In this document: positions 10,450 through 22,411 of the stretch, in pieces
Layout of the letters: each line of letters opens with the position of its first letter
Numbering within the stretch: position 1 is the stretch's first letter
DNA from: Corythucha ciliata
Lineage: Eukaryota > Arthropoda > Insecta > Hemiptera > Tingidae
DNA: 64,000 nt
Assembly (NCBI GenBank): GCA_038030265.1
Contig: CM075943.1
Location: 124,001-188,000, forward strand
Direction: 5' to 3'
Translations under genes and position numbers: made by a program
The notes under the pieces: generated by a model
Told to the model about the DNA's origin: nothing
Database searches by the model: none
Seen by the model: only the letters and a program-made list of their open reading frames with translations

Positions 10450-10540
10450 GGCAGTCGTACTGCGAGGGATCAGCTCGCCAAACCCCATGCGTAATCCAGA
10501 GGTTGCGGGTTCAAATCCCGCTGGGGGGAGCCATTTTTTT
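10450..10540 (+). other. tRNA-like B box/T-arm with Pol III-type T run
   Basis: GCGGGTTCAAATCCCGC at 10505-10521 is a perfect T-arm (5 bp stem, 7-nt loop) containing the B-box sequence GGTTCAAATCC. It is followed by GGGGGGAGCCA and a T7 run (10534-10540) that could end Pol III transcription. I could not fold an anticodon arm or pair a 5' acceptor strand in the bases upstream. It is therefore a degraded tRNA or the head of a tRNA-derived SINE rather than an intact gene. Confidence 0.45.
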
Positions 10541-10619
10541 CTCGAAGCTCAAATCGTGTTGAGGTTGTGCCCTCCCATCGTCGTCCAGAAAAATATCAAT
10601 TTAATGGCAAGAGTCATCG

Positions 10620-12880
10620 CAGTTACCCCATTTTCAAGGCGCGAAGACTTAATTTTCTACATTTTAGAAGCATAAATGTTAAGATGCGTAATTTCCCGGG
10701 CAATAATGGCCTCCGTTTCGTTTAGCCATTTTTTAGAGTGTGATTAGCCAGTCAAGCAATTTTGCAGCGCGAGAGTAGTCAGTTTATCCAGTCCTTAGAG
10801 TGCGTGCAACCAATGCAGTGATGGAGGGTGGCGGGGGGGGGGGCGGCGGCCCATCTTTAGTGCGCAAATGCCAGTGGTCGGTATATCGTTTTAAGATACG
10901 AACAGGCGTGAATCTAGGGAGGGGCTTAGGGGGCTTGAGCCCCCTCATTTGGGACAGAGCTATCTATATTTGGAATCGAGTCCCAGGTCTCAGTACGTTG
11001 GCTCCGGAAGGCCGAGGAAATCGTGAAATTATGTGAAAATGATGTTATCCTGCAGCCCCATAATTTGTAATTTCTCGCCATAAACTAGCTGCCTTGCGAA
11101 TAGCCAGTCAGAGGACGTATTGCAGTAACCGCCAGTGGTGGTGGTGGTAGTGGGGGGGGGGCAAGAAGTTGATAAGATGGTGATGGTACTATTCGGTGAG
11201 GGGGCGAATGGCCAGTTAATTTTAATAATAATGATATAAATTACACTACTAGTTAATCAATCTTTTAAGGGCGCGAATAGCCAGTTTGGCAACTTTTTTC
11301 GCCGCAGCAACACAGATTAAGCATTGTGATGACACTAATTGTCAGTTTAGTCATCTGAAAGGCGGAAATAAACAGTTCCGGTATTTTTAGGACACGAATT
11401 GTCTGCAGCTTAGCCATTTTCAAAGCGCGGAGGATCAGTTTGGTCATTTTTTGAAGCACGAATGGTAAGTTTTGCCATTCCCGGGCACGAAGCGGGGCGG
11501 TCAGCAATTTTTAGGGTGTGAGGATGGTAATAAAGCGGCGAGGACGACCCATGGTCGGTGAGCAAACGCCAATGATCAGTTATTGGCAATATTTAGAGTG
11601 CAGACAGCCACTTTGAAGGCGCGAATCCTCTGAAGGGTGCAAATGATCATTTTGGTCATTTTTAGACTGTGAATTCTTTGGACGATTGGGCCATTTTCAA
11701 GGCTTAAATAGCCAGTTTTGCTATTTTTAGCGCACGAATCTTCAGTTTAAACATTTTTATGGCGTAAAGGCTCAGTTTAGCAATTTTTGACGCGCAAATG
11801 GTGAATTTTTCCATCTTCAGGACAGGAATCGTCAGTTTTGCCATCATAGGGTCCGAATGCTGTTTGTTGAGCTCGAATTGCCATTTTATGACTATTTTTA
11901 TAGATAAATTGCCAGTTTTCTAGGCGGGAATCGTCAGTTTGTCCATTTTCAGGTTAGGAATCGTCTGTTTAGTCATTTAAAAGGCGCGAATCGTCAATTT
12001 AAGCAATTTTTAGGGGCAGAGAGTCAGTTTTGCCGATATTTCCTAGCTTGGATAGCTAGTATTGTCATTTTTATGGCGTATAGTCATTTATATGGCGCTA
12101 ATAGTACATCAAACCAGGGTGAGAATACTCAGTTTGGTCAATTTTTGGCGTGTGACTGGTCGGCTTCGCCCATATTCAGGGCGGGAATAATCTATTCAGA
12201 CGTTTTCAGGGCACGAAACATCAGTTGAACATTTGTAGAGCTCGCAAAATTGCGCAGGTTGACCATTTTTGAAGCTGGAATCACGTGCGAATAGCGAGTT
12301 TAGTTATTTTTAGCCAAGGAATGAATCTCAAGCTACATTTTAGCCCCTCCCTTGAGGAAATTCTGGGTACGAATAGCCATGTTTCACCATTTCTTTTGGT
12401 GCAGATAACCATCTTGAAGGTCAGAATCGTCATTAACACCATCTGTAGCCAATGTATAGGACGCAAATGATCAGTTTGGCCATTTTCAGACCGTGAAACA
12501 TGAATATTATACGAGTATGCCATTTTTAGGACGTGAATAGCCAGTTTGTCTATTTTGATGGTACGAATCGTCAATTTAGATTTTTTCAAGGTGTGAAGGC
12601 TCAGTTTGGCCATTTGGGACAGGAATTATTTGTTCAGGCGTTTTCAAAGCACGAATCGCCAGTTTGGCCATTTTTAAGGCACTAACTGTCAGTATGGCAA
12701 TTTCTACAGGGCGTGAATAGTCAGTGTGATATTTACAGGGGTCAGGATTTTAGAGCGGGCATTCCCAATTCAGCCATTTTATATATGCGTTGGGCCAATT
12801 TCAGGCCAGGTATCGCATGTTTAGGCATTTTCAAGGCGCAAATTGACACTTTAGCTTTTCTAGGGCACATATATAGACAT
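10620..12880 (+). repeat. 30 bp-period satellite-like array (family B, copy 1)
   Basis: Long run of diverged units with consensus close to GGCGCGAATCGTCAGTTTGG followed by CCATTTTTAG. The period is exactly 30 in the clearest part: 11701-11850 is five consecutive 30-base units. Many units have small indels. From about 11262 onward the order of variant units is colinear with the array inside the hAT-type element at 39541-41650. Two sequences that look like degraded hAT ends are embedded (10910-10950 and 12339-12370). Open frames here, including the Gly-rich one at 10800, are by-products of the repeat. Confidence 0.9.
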
Positions 12881-14335
12881 ATATATAATAACAATGTTAT
12901 CTATTTTACAACCATTTTGCTCTTGGTTTGTATCAAATTGAACTCATTGAGAACTGTAACTATTGATTGAGTCTGTTTACAGAATAAATACTATCGTAAG
13001 TTCCCAGTTGTGCTGTCAATCAATCTCAAACCACCCAGCCTCTTATTAGCAATGACCCAGCAGAATTTTGATCCATCCGCGCACGGCATCCATTCCCCAA
13101 AATAACAAAAGGCCCCTTCCCCTTTTATTCTTTTTTTCTTTTTTGCTTCAGCCCTTCCAGAGAGATGATGGAAAAAAAGCGGAAAAACCTCCAAGGACGC
13201 CTTATTTATCTTCCGGGCGAAGAGAAAAAAAAGAAAATCCTTGGCAAGATATCAGTCGCCCAACCCCGCTCAATCCAACAACCCAAACCCCGCTCTCATG
13301 TCGTACATCCAAACTTTATATTGGAGCGAGCATTTATTGAACCTTCAAGGTGACCGATCGCCACCGGTCACCTTCTCTTCTTATTCTTTCTTTTACCACC
13401 CATTTCCTATTTCTTAGAAGGACACCTCTTTCCCCATTCTCCTATATGCCCATTGAATCAGGCCACAGGACTCTCTTTACGCCTCTTTGCCTTTCTTTTT
13501 CCCTTCAATTGATTCCCTTCAACGAAGAAAATTAACTCTCTCTGAAAAATCTCATCCTCTCGAGAGATTCGACGGTTTTCGTGCGGAGGGGTGGAGTGCT
13601 AGTTTGGAGATTGAAGAACTATGAGCGTCGGGGTGGGGGTGGGGGGAGTCACGGGAGTTTTCCAGTGGGCTCGGTGGTGGTGGGGGGGGGGGAGAAGCAT
13701 TTCCAGAACTGCTGACGACGGTGCTCGTTTTCTCTTTTCAAATCTCTCGTTCGCTCCCTCTTGGGATCTCATAGCCTTAAATCGGGAAAACACCCTCTCA
13801 TAACCCCCCCCCCCCCACGACCATTAGCTTGCTACTCATTCCACCCCTTTTCATTCCTTCAAAAAAAAAAGAAAAAAAAAGAAAAGTGTCTGCAGCCGAG
13901 AGAAAGAAACTTGTAGTTTGAAGGGACGATTTATTTGTTTTTGTCAGGTCGTTCCAGTACATTATTGACAAACAATATTGACTGCTTGTAATGTCCAGAA
14001 TCGTTCATTTTTTGTATTTATTGCTTTCGTTCGGCATGAATAACCGAATTACCTAATCGGAATTACCTTATATCGGTTAAAGACTAAATATCCACTGGTG
14101 TGGCGAACCCAGTGCGCCCCCAGTGTTTAAGAAACGAGTATATCGTGAAAGATTAGTTATTGGGAGTTTAGTGATCAAATACCTAGTAATTAAATTACGT
14201 TTAGCTTCGCTGTCGAATGCCTGTATCCTTGAACAATATTTCCGAGAGAATATTGAATTACCTGAGCCATTCACTGCCTGAAAATAGCTATAGCTATAGC
14301 TAATCCAATCATAAAAACGGCTAAAAAGACTATAC
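12881..14335. other. Non-coding stretch
   Basis: No gene is recognised. It contains polypyrimidine runs (13120-13145, 13370-13510), a perfect 10 bp hairpin (AAGGTGACCG 13347-13356 with CGGTCACCTT 13365-13374), G-rich and C-rich runs (13625-13695, 13805-13818), and a TAGCTA repeat near 14287-14302. Open frames here show no family resemblance. Confidence 0.5.
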
Positions 14336-14339
14336 ACGC

Positions 14340-14580
14340 ACCCCAAAATGGCTAAAATGGTGATTCGCGCAGCCCTGAAAAGTCAATGGTTCACGCCATG
14401 AAAATTGCTAAAGGCCAACTGGCGCTATAGTTACTCTTCTAAATCTGGGCAAAATGATTCTACGTGCCATGAAAATTGCTTTAGTGACAATTCGCGCCCA
14501 GGAAATGCCCTGAAAATTTGCAAAATCGAACATTCACGTGCCAAAAATGGCCCAACTGGCCATTCGCGCCGTGGCTTTTG
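14340..14580 (-). repeat. Short family B array, inverted
   Basis: Phrases such as CCAAAATGGCTAAAATGGTG, CCATGAAAATTGCTAAAGGC and AATGGCCCAACTGGCCATTCG are the reverse complement of the 30 bp family B units (CCATTTTnAG...GCGAATnGnCAGTT). About seven units can be counted, some interrupted. Confidence 0.65.
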
Positions 14581-16230
14581 TTGGTGTGTTGCTATGTATA
14601 ACAAAAAAGACTACTACACAAATGAGTAGGTTATCGATGCCGGTCATAGAGGAGGAATAACATGGAGGGAGTGTCTTCGAAAATCCCTGACCAAATCATA
14701 ACTGAAAGGAAAAGTATCTTTTCAAGTGAAGCTACCCTTCTGGGTAACATGTCAAAGACGGAAACCTCTCATTTGACATTATTTATCCATGTTTTTAATT
14801 TGAACCGCCTCGCAGTGACTTTATTTTCACGTTTTCTCACTTTATTTCATTTTTCGTAAACCCGGAAAAACGAAAATCTGTCTGGTGTGACGAAGTAACA
14901 GTGCGTGCATTCAACATTCTTTTTAAAAGTGAGTATATTATCGGCGTACATAAATGAATGGCGCAGTCCATTGGTTTTCAGAAAATACACACCGATGACA
15001 AGATTGCTGAAGTAATTTACCTCGAGTTTCCTGTTTTTTGTTATTCTTTCTAGTTTCTAGTTGATTTCACAAATAAACCAAACTTGACAGCCGGCCTGCG
15101 CGCGCCGGGAAAACATATTTCACATAACAGAACTAGAATCGTGGTTGTTTCATAGGCTTGCCCGCCGACAAAATCAGTAGATAAGCAATTAAATAAATGA
15201 AGTAGGTAACGAATCAATAAACTATATTATTTCTGCTTTGTTTCTTCCCAAGTAGATGACGTTCAGAAGCAGTCAACATGGGGTACTGATCAACTTTCGG
15301 CTGTTATGAACAGCTTGCCTTCAATGTACACAAACCCTGCGTGCATGCTTGTTAAGAATTATTAACTTCATCGACGGTCTGTGTGTACTACCCGTGGTCA
15401 CTGACAGATAATAGATGTTTTGGATTCTTAATCTAAACAACAACACAACGTTGTACAACACAACGTTGTATCGTGGTTCGAGTGATGAAACTAGTGCGTA
15501 AGGCCAGACCCAACGATCCGGCGCCGACTGCGAATGTTGGTGTGGTGGGGTAGGGGGGATCTCACTTCACCGAAACCTCTTGCTTCGTCCCATCACGCCA
15601 TTCGAATTTATTAAAATACAGTATAGTCTCTAATTGATACAATTTTCTTCAGAATATTTTTGGAGTCGTACGCCCAACACTTCTGTCAGTTCATTTTCGG
15701 AGCGACCTCTCTCAGAAGCCAAGTCAGAACTTGGAGCCGTACGTAAGAAAGTGTCAAGGGGCACGTGCTCCGACAGCAACCAGACAGTCGCAGCGCTTTG
15801 TTAAGTTATAGGGTGGGGGGGGAGGGGCTTTTATCTCACTATGTCAATTAGCAGCCGAGAAACAGAGTGATGGGTCTCTAATGAGCGAACCCCCAGAAAA
15901 TTCTATTTTTATGGATCCAAACCCACGAAGAGTCATGGCGGCGAAATTGGTTATTTTAATCAGCCGGCTTTTAAGCTTGCTTTTAAGGTGGGTCAAAAGC
16001 AGAAATAATACAGCATTCGAGGTCTTGAGGGGGACGAGCTTGCGAAATTCTGTGTTGAAGGAGGAGGGAAAGTTGCAGGCCCTGCAATGCAGAGCATGAA
16101 ATAGAAAGATCTGTATCAAGTACGTGGAACCAGTTCTTTGAAGTTATGACTTGTTGGTTGTCAAAGTTCTGCCTCTCGAAATTTCGTGTGCAAACTGTGA
16201 TTCCATGTTTACCCCCCCCCACCAATAGTA
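14581..16230. other. Non-coding stretch
   Basis: No gene is recognised. A short tandem duplication of ACAACACAACGTTGT lies at ~15440-15470. A G-rich run sits at 15812-15826 and a C-run at 16210-16220. The remaining open frames have no family resemblance. Confidence 0.45.
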
Positions 16231-16232
16231 AG

Positions 16233-17072
16233 CCATACACGAACGGATTTTTTTGACAGGCCAGAACCGCAGCCCGGGCCCGCGGATTTTTCTAACGTGC
16301 CCGGCCTGAGGGTTTCTGCCTTGAACGTGAGTGGAGAATGACAGGCCAGAACTGCAGATTTAGACCGTGGGTTTTTCCAACAGGCCAAATCTGCGGGTTT
16401 TTAGCCTGTCGTTGCCCACTCACGTGCAGTCCTCGCCTTCGGGAAAACTTACCAACGGTTCAAATCCGTTCGTGTATGGTGAAACCCGCAGATTTTGAAA
16501 AACAAAATCCTCAGGTTGAACTGTCGAGCATGTCCCACAGATCAAAGGCAAAAGCGACGGATTTCGTATTTTTCGGTTGTGGGCAAACCAGCGGGCCTTG
16601 GTTCAAATCCAGCTATTGCTCATTTGTCATAAGGCTGCAGCGAGCTGCGACACGGCTTCCTCGGCTTCGTGTGTGTGTTCACGGCGGTCGGGTGCGTATG
16701 AAAAACTTCACACCGACCGAAACGCCCGCGGAGTACGAGTGTGAAGTGCACAGCTAGATCAGGGTATAACCAAGGGATAAATCAAAAAATATTTGTCGAT
16801 CTACAACGTTTAATTTGGTGCGAAACCACGGTTTCAGCATCATCAGTCGCTCAGTCGTTGTCGTCAGCTCCAAGCTTTTACCCAATTTTATGCGTATGCT
16901 TTTTATTAATTTTAGTTTTTCCGTTCCCCCCCCCCCTGGCCCTTGACAGACCAATCTTTCGGATTTCAAAACCCGCGGGTCTAGAGTTCCGAGATCCGTC
17001 GGTCTTAACTGCACGTGTATGTCGATAAACAGGCCTGGCCTTCGGGTTGCCCAAAAAAATCCGTTCGTGTAT
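16233..17072. mobile_element. Nonautonomous DNA-element candidate with 22-23 bp terminal inverted repeats
   Basis: CCATACACGAACGGATTTTT begins at 16233, and its inverted form ...AATCCGTTCGTGTATGG ends at 17072; the match includes the T7/A7 run. A third copy, also inverted, ends at ~16481 (AAATCCGTTCGTGTATGG), so a 250 bp version with the same ends may be nested. The interior is GC-rich, with repeated phrases (ACAGGCCAGAAC, CAACAGGCC) and no transposase. No clear target duplication is visible, so the superfamily is open. Confidence 0.6.
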
Positions 17073-17699
17073 GGGCACCTAATTAGATTAATTAAAATAA
17101 AAATAATAAAATCGTTACATCACCTGTTGCAAGGTGCTGTCCTCTGCATACTGGACTATCTTGAGAGGCCAAGATTGGCAAAATTTGGTTCTCTTATTGG
17201 TTGGAGCACCAATAATCCATAAAATCGAGTACTTTAAAAAACCTAAAGAAGCGGAATGGAATTCGCACGCACATCAGTAATGTGTGTGGATTATGAGAGT
17301 GAGTGATAGTCTTTGCCCACCCATCAGAAAACGCCCATGGGTGCAGCGACATCGAACCCCTGGGTCATCAAGTGAGCGGTCCCCCCCCCCACCTCACCCC
17401 GTACAAACAGTTTTTGGATCCTGCTTTCTCTCGCTCTGTGATCTGTAGTTTTTAATTCGTGACCCTCGCCCAGAATGTAACGTGAAGCTAATCATTTGCG
17501 GCCTGGATTATGTCCCTTATTTCTCCCATAAAGCAGTATAATAATGTTAAGCAGCTGAAGTGTCCGTTTCTTGGCTCGATACCTTTTAGTTTCAGGCTAA
17601 TAAAGTTCGTTTTCAAGTATGCATCGTCGGGATTTTTTGGTAAACATAGCAATTTCTGGCCGTTAGTTTATGATGTACAATGCTGCAATGTGCTTGTAC

Positions 17700-18080
17700 C
17701 ACTGTGAGTGAATTGCCAGTTATTGGATCCAACGAAACTGACGATCCATACAGGAAACCGTTGATTTAGACTCAAACTATAGAGTCTTGACCCTAGAAAC
17801 TGACTGTTTAGCTTAATACTGGGCACGCCCCGACTCGTGAATTGACAATTCAGGCATTCAAACTGAGTAATTAGCCTACCTAAAATAAATATCTTGAAAA
17901 GCCACAATTTTTCGACGAAACCTCCACAGAAACCGTGACACTTACTCGAAAGATTGATAATATCGCGCTAGAAGCTGACTATTAATGTAGAAAACTGGAA
18001 TTTAGCCCCCAAGAACCAGACTCTTTCATTTCTCGACGCCCCGAAAATGGTCCAACTCACCATCTTGGACAATTTTGTGG
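17700..18080. repeat. Heavily decayed family B-like repeats
   Basis: Phrases such as GTGAATTGCCAGTTATTGG, AAACTGACGATCCATACAGG and CGTGAATTGACAATTCAGGC echo family B units in both orientations, but spacing is irregular. Assignment is tentative. No gene is seen between 17073 and 18235. Confidence 0.35.
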
Positions 18081-18239
18081 CACAAAATGACCACTCATCC
18101 TGGGAAATGTTGATTTGTTATGTCAGGATGGTCATATCGTCCGGTTAAATACTCTAAAGCTTGAGGACTGATGATAATTCAATCAAGTCGATCCCGAGGC
18201 CTGAACGAGCCAGTCAGTTTTGCCGTCCACACGCTCAAA

Positions 18240-18288
18240 CTTTCCGTAGGGAAAGACTGGATTCGAGCTTTCCGTAGGGAAAGACTGG
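18240..18288. repeat. 21 bp tandem duplication
   Basis: CTTTCCGTAGGGAAAGACTGG occurs at 18240-18260 and again, without change, at 18268-18288. Each copy contains a small palindrome (CTTTCCGTAGGGAAAG). The surroundings to 18930 show no gene. Confidence 0.85.
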
Positions 18289-18934
18289 CCGTGTAACCGG
18301 GTCTTTAGACTGGAGTATCAAACCGGAATTGCTACGTGCGAACCCCAAAAGCTCCAATAGAGCAATCATAATGTGGGCTCGGGAGACGTCGGGAATTCGT
18401 CACGTGCTTTCATGTCTACTGAATCCGCTTATGGTCTGAGTTGGTGGTCCATAAATCGTCTACAGCAATCAAACACTAAGCAATCCAAATCCCTACAGTA
18501 AACCAATCAGTTTTCTATAAAATTGGTTCTCTTACCCACCGGCTTAGTTGAAACCAGATCGTCTTCGAATATGCCCTGACTACACTTGCATTAGAGGCGA
18601 GATGAGATGACAAAACGTCTGGGTATTGAAATTCATATTATGAATAGATCGTGAAAAATGACAATGTTGTAGGTTCGCGGTCGCATCGTAATCTCACGTT
18701 CGTTTGATATTTGTTCAATGCTAATAAAAAATACAGGAAGACGATTACCTACTATTGACTATTACTGTCACGAACCACGTAGGCGCATTAAAAACGAAGT
18801 ACCAAGGGACTTTACGAGCACAGTGTGTTAAAATTACCGTCAAAAATATTTCTATAATTTGATGTTCAAATTTCTTCCCAGACAAGAACGAAACATAATT
18901 AAGTTATATTTCAATAAAACAGAAAATAAGAAAA

Positions 18935-19122
18935 CTTATCAATTTTGGTTTTTTAATTTTTTTTGACCGATCCTGCCGGCGTTTTCGTTGTCAGCGACGT
19001 TTCGTCGAGGGAACGTCGCTGACAACGAAAACGCCGGCAGGATCGGTCAAAAAAAAAAAAAAAAAATTTAAAAAAACCAGAAATCACTCCTGCCTCCAAA
19101 ATAAAAAATCTTATCAATTTTG
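18935..19122. mobile_element. Perfect 41 bp-arm hairpin flanked by 13 bp direct repeats
   Basis: Arms 18961-19001 and 19012-19052 are perfectly complementary (TTTTGACCGATCCTGCCGGC... against ...GCCGGCAGGATCGGTCAAAA) around a 10-nt loop. They extend outward as a T-rich/A-rich pair. The 13-mer CTTATCAATTTTG lies at 18935-18947 and again at 19110-19122, looking like a target duplication around a ~160 bp insertion. A perfect palindrome of this length suggests a young foldback-type insertion. No gene is seen from here to 20630. Confidence 0.75.
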
Positions 19123-20630
19123 TTTACTACGTTTGTTTACATTGAGCAGGAAACTAGGGAAGTTCTGTGGCTGTTACCCTAAAAGCAACCTCTTTCGACA
19201 GCTGTAATCTTGGGGTCGTCCCCTTGAACCCCTCTTTCCATCAAGGCTCCCTCCATGTTATTACTCCTCTATGACGTAACCCGTGTGCAAGGTCTATAAA
19301 AAAGAAGGTCCGATCATACGTTTCGATGGACGAGGGGGAAAGGTAAAAATGACGTCATTGTGGGCAAAAATAATAAACAAAACATCAGGGATTCTTCCTA
19401 GGTGTACTCCAATGCGAATGGTTGTCATAGCGTCATATTTACTTGTATGTATACTTGATTTTCTGTGAAGGATTCTGATTTTTTCTTTGGACAAAGTAAG
19501 TTGATTAAAGGACGACGTCCGACTATGCATTCACGTTGGTGGGCGGCAGATACTCTAAGGGAGTGAGGATTGAGCGGTAGTGGCTAAGATACGGATGACT
19601 TGTAAATTTGTCGCCGTCATTATTATGAAACGCGTGGCTTTAGCTGCGACTAGATTTGAGGATGCCCACCTAATCATTTCATAATGTGCTCTATAGATTA
19701 ACCCTTTGGGCGACATGCGAAAATGAATTTCAAGTGTTAGCGAAGAGTGAAAGAACAGTGAGCAGCTTGCCCATCATTCTCACTTTCTAGACTACCGTAA
19801 CCCGTACTCCTGTTTTCATAGCTCTATCCAAAGCGACGCCACCTTATCGTCTGTCACCTACCGCTCATTGCTCGTCCCTTAAAATGTATCTGATGAGGCC
19901 TACCACTAAAATTAAAATGGCAGCAAAAACTTTCTGTAGTGAAGGTGTCAACGCGGAATTCTATATTTCACAGGAATCCACCTTACGCAGAAGAAAACTG
20001 TGGAGAGGGGGCTGATCATAAAACAATTCGAACTGCTCATACCTCGCAACACAATATATTTTGTAATACTCGACAATATAGGAAAAGTAATTCAATTATC
20101 AAAGGTTCTTCTTTTATTTTCAAATAAACTTTTAACTTTCTCGTACGAAGTTGGTCCTTCCGGCCAGCAGTCATCTAGGGCTTTGGCCGACTGAAACTGA
20201 TAACTGGGTGGCATCAAGATTAAGGTAAATAACACACAATGCCCCCATACTATACGAATCAAGCCGTTATAACAATTAATTATGTATCATGGATTTCCAC
20301 TTCCTTATTATAGACAGGTTTTCTACATTAAGTAAGAAAATTGCATTTGGGTTTTCAAGAGATCGGACCTTTTTTGAATAATATATTTCCGATATCCCCT
20401 TTACGGGGACACAGGTATTGATGCTTAAAAAACCAATAATAACAAGCTTAACCCTTTGAGCTTACAACCAATCCTTTCCCTCTTGAAGCTGCAGGTGAAG
20501 TGTTTCTTTCCTCCTTCCCAATTTGATCACCATGTACATCTCACACTAATGAATATTCCACTGCCACCAGACTACGCACAAATTTATATATTATTTTTTG
20601 ATATTATCATTGATTTAGAATACTTTCAAG

Positions 20631-21080
20631 ATGCCCGGCAACTCCTGTGCCACAGTAGGCTGCCAAAACTCTTGCTTAAAGGCTAAGCAAGAGAAAAAAG
20701 AGTTACATTTCCACTGGGTTCCAAATGATGAACGACGGGAAATGTGGCTCGCAATATGCAGGGACGACCTAAATCTCAACACAAAAAATACCTTTATTTG
20801 CTCTGAGCATTTCTCGGATGATGACTTCGAAAAAGATCTAAAGAACGAACTTATTGGTATTTCGTCGAAAAAAATATTGAAAAGATCGGGTACACTAAGA
20901 CAAAGCATAACTATATTTTACATGCAAAATGTGATAATAATTATTGATTGTAACGTACAATCGTGTCCAGCGATTCCGTCGATTAAGATACGAGTAACTC
21001 CGTCTGAGTGCTCTGAAGGAATTAAAACCGAAATGTCTTCTTATGAGGAAATCTTAAACGAAAGTACCACATTGATGGAG
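20631..21080 (+). CDS. THAP domain exons of the P-type transposase
   Basis: MPGNSCATVGCQNS supplies the first Cys pair; CRDD...FICSEHF supplies the Cys and His (C2CH zinc finger), with a central HFHWVPNDERREMWLAIC block. THAP domains bind the transposon ends. A candidate 81-base intron (20890-20970, GT...AG, phase 1) interrupts just before the closing motif. Splicing it joins ...LKRS to AIPSI, recovering the AVPTIF-like box that ends THAP domains, which supports the intron although the unspliced frame is also open. Exon 2 ends ATGGAG before GTATGA (21081), and the frame would stop at once if read through. Confidence 0.8.
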
Positions 21081-21654
21081 GTATGACAACGCGCATCATA
21101 AGTATGCTCAATTTTTTGCTTCTTACACCTAAGTTCAACGCTACTAGTAAAGTTAAAAAATAAATTAAGGGGAAAAAGAGGGAATAAATTTCTGGTCCGT
21201 TTTGCTTCGGGAATGTCATTGATACGTCACGAATCTAGTGACGTATAGTTTAATTTACTGAAACATAGATTTTCCACTTGCCGGGCCCTCAAGATGCTCA
21301 GATAGGGCTGAAACTTGACACACAATTCATATCCACGTGTATGAACGTATGAAAGAATAGGCACACCATGTACGCGCGCGATAATACGCCTTGTACTAAA
21401 TTTTCCCGTTTCCCTCGACAGAATGAGCTCAAGTTATAGGACAAAGTAAATTTATCTATTATCTTCACGAATACTTGTATACTATAACTACATTATAACT
21501 TGTATGCCAAATTCCACCCCAATCAGAGCATTGTGAGTTACCGGATAATAAGAAAAACTATGGATGACTAAATTAGGCACTTCCTTATTACTTATAGGTA
21601 TACAGTTTCCTAACATTGCATTTCGTTTTGAAGGTGTCAAGGAAGCACCTAGTA

Positions 21655-22411
21655 GTTATTCAAGAAGAGGAAGATGCTAATGGTGAATCAATGTAGAGAA
21701 GAAGAATTGGAAGTTGTAGCTAGAGAGTCCGACGATCAAGACCTGATGTCGCATTGTCATTCCCTTCAATATGAAAACGAATATTTGAAGCTACAGCTAA
21801 TGGAAAGCCTTGAAACCATAAATAGTCTTCAGTGTGAAGTTTTGAAGCTCAAGGAGCAAATTTCAAGTATGAGAGATGACACCAAGACAGAAATATACGG
21901 GACTTTTGGCCATATATTTACAAATCCACAGTTAGACATAATCGTTGGGAAGAAAAAGAAGGTTGTTTGGTCAACGGATGACGTTTCAAATGCTTTTGCT
22001 TTGAGATATTTCAGTGTTAGAGCCTACAAATTTATAAGGGAGACCCTACACTTTCCGCTTCCGGCACTTTGTTCCCTTCGACGATGGTCGTCCAAAATTA
22101 CGATGAGAACGGGTGTTTTAAAAGAAGTTTTGAAGTTCATGGAGATCAAAGGCTCGGAGCTCAGTGAAATGGAGAGACTCACTATTATACAGTACGACGA
22201 GATGAAAGTTTGTTCTGTTTACGAATATGATAGACTAGAGGACCAAGTTTTGGGATCACACTCCCAAATGCAAGTTGTCATGGTAAGGGGCTTGGTTGGA
22301 AAATGGAAACAACCAATTTATGTAGATTTCGACAAAAAAAATGACGAGAAATTTGCTGTTCGAGCTCATCGGCGAATTACAAAAAATAAACTACATCGTT
22401 TGCGCATCGTT
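21655..22411 (+). pseudogene. P-type transposase, coiled coil and first catalytic part
   Basis: Residues YENEYLKLQLMESLETINSL (~21770-21830) form a leucine-rich coiled coil as in P transposase. Then SLRRWSSKI (~22076) and the catalytic block YDEMKVCSVYEYD (~22193) with VMVRGLVGKWKQPIYVDFD (~22278-22334), a near-diagnostic P-element signature. After ~22350 the family frame (FELIGELQKINYIVCAS) is the +1 frame, and another shift is needed at ~22405 to reach SDCGGSN. The exact acceptor of this exon is unclear: AG sites at 21633-21660 give different frames, and the one in frame with the ORF has a weak pyrimidine tract. Confidence 0.8.

Noticed and set aside
10800..11036. Gly-rich open frame
   Set aside because: Created by a G-run within the family B array; no start context or family resemblance.
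10620..12880. Regular 30 bp repeats as a CRISPR array
   Set aside because: Units are directly adjacent with no unique spacers, diverge continuously, and the context is a eukaryotic transposon-rich locus.
16456..16611. Two GGTTCAAATCC words as tRNA B boxes
   Set aside because: One lies inside a terminal inverted repeat and the other has no T-stem; no A box at the right distance.
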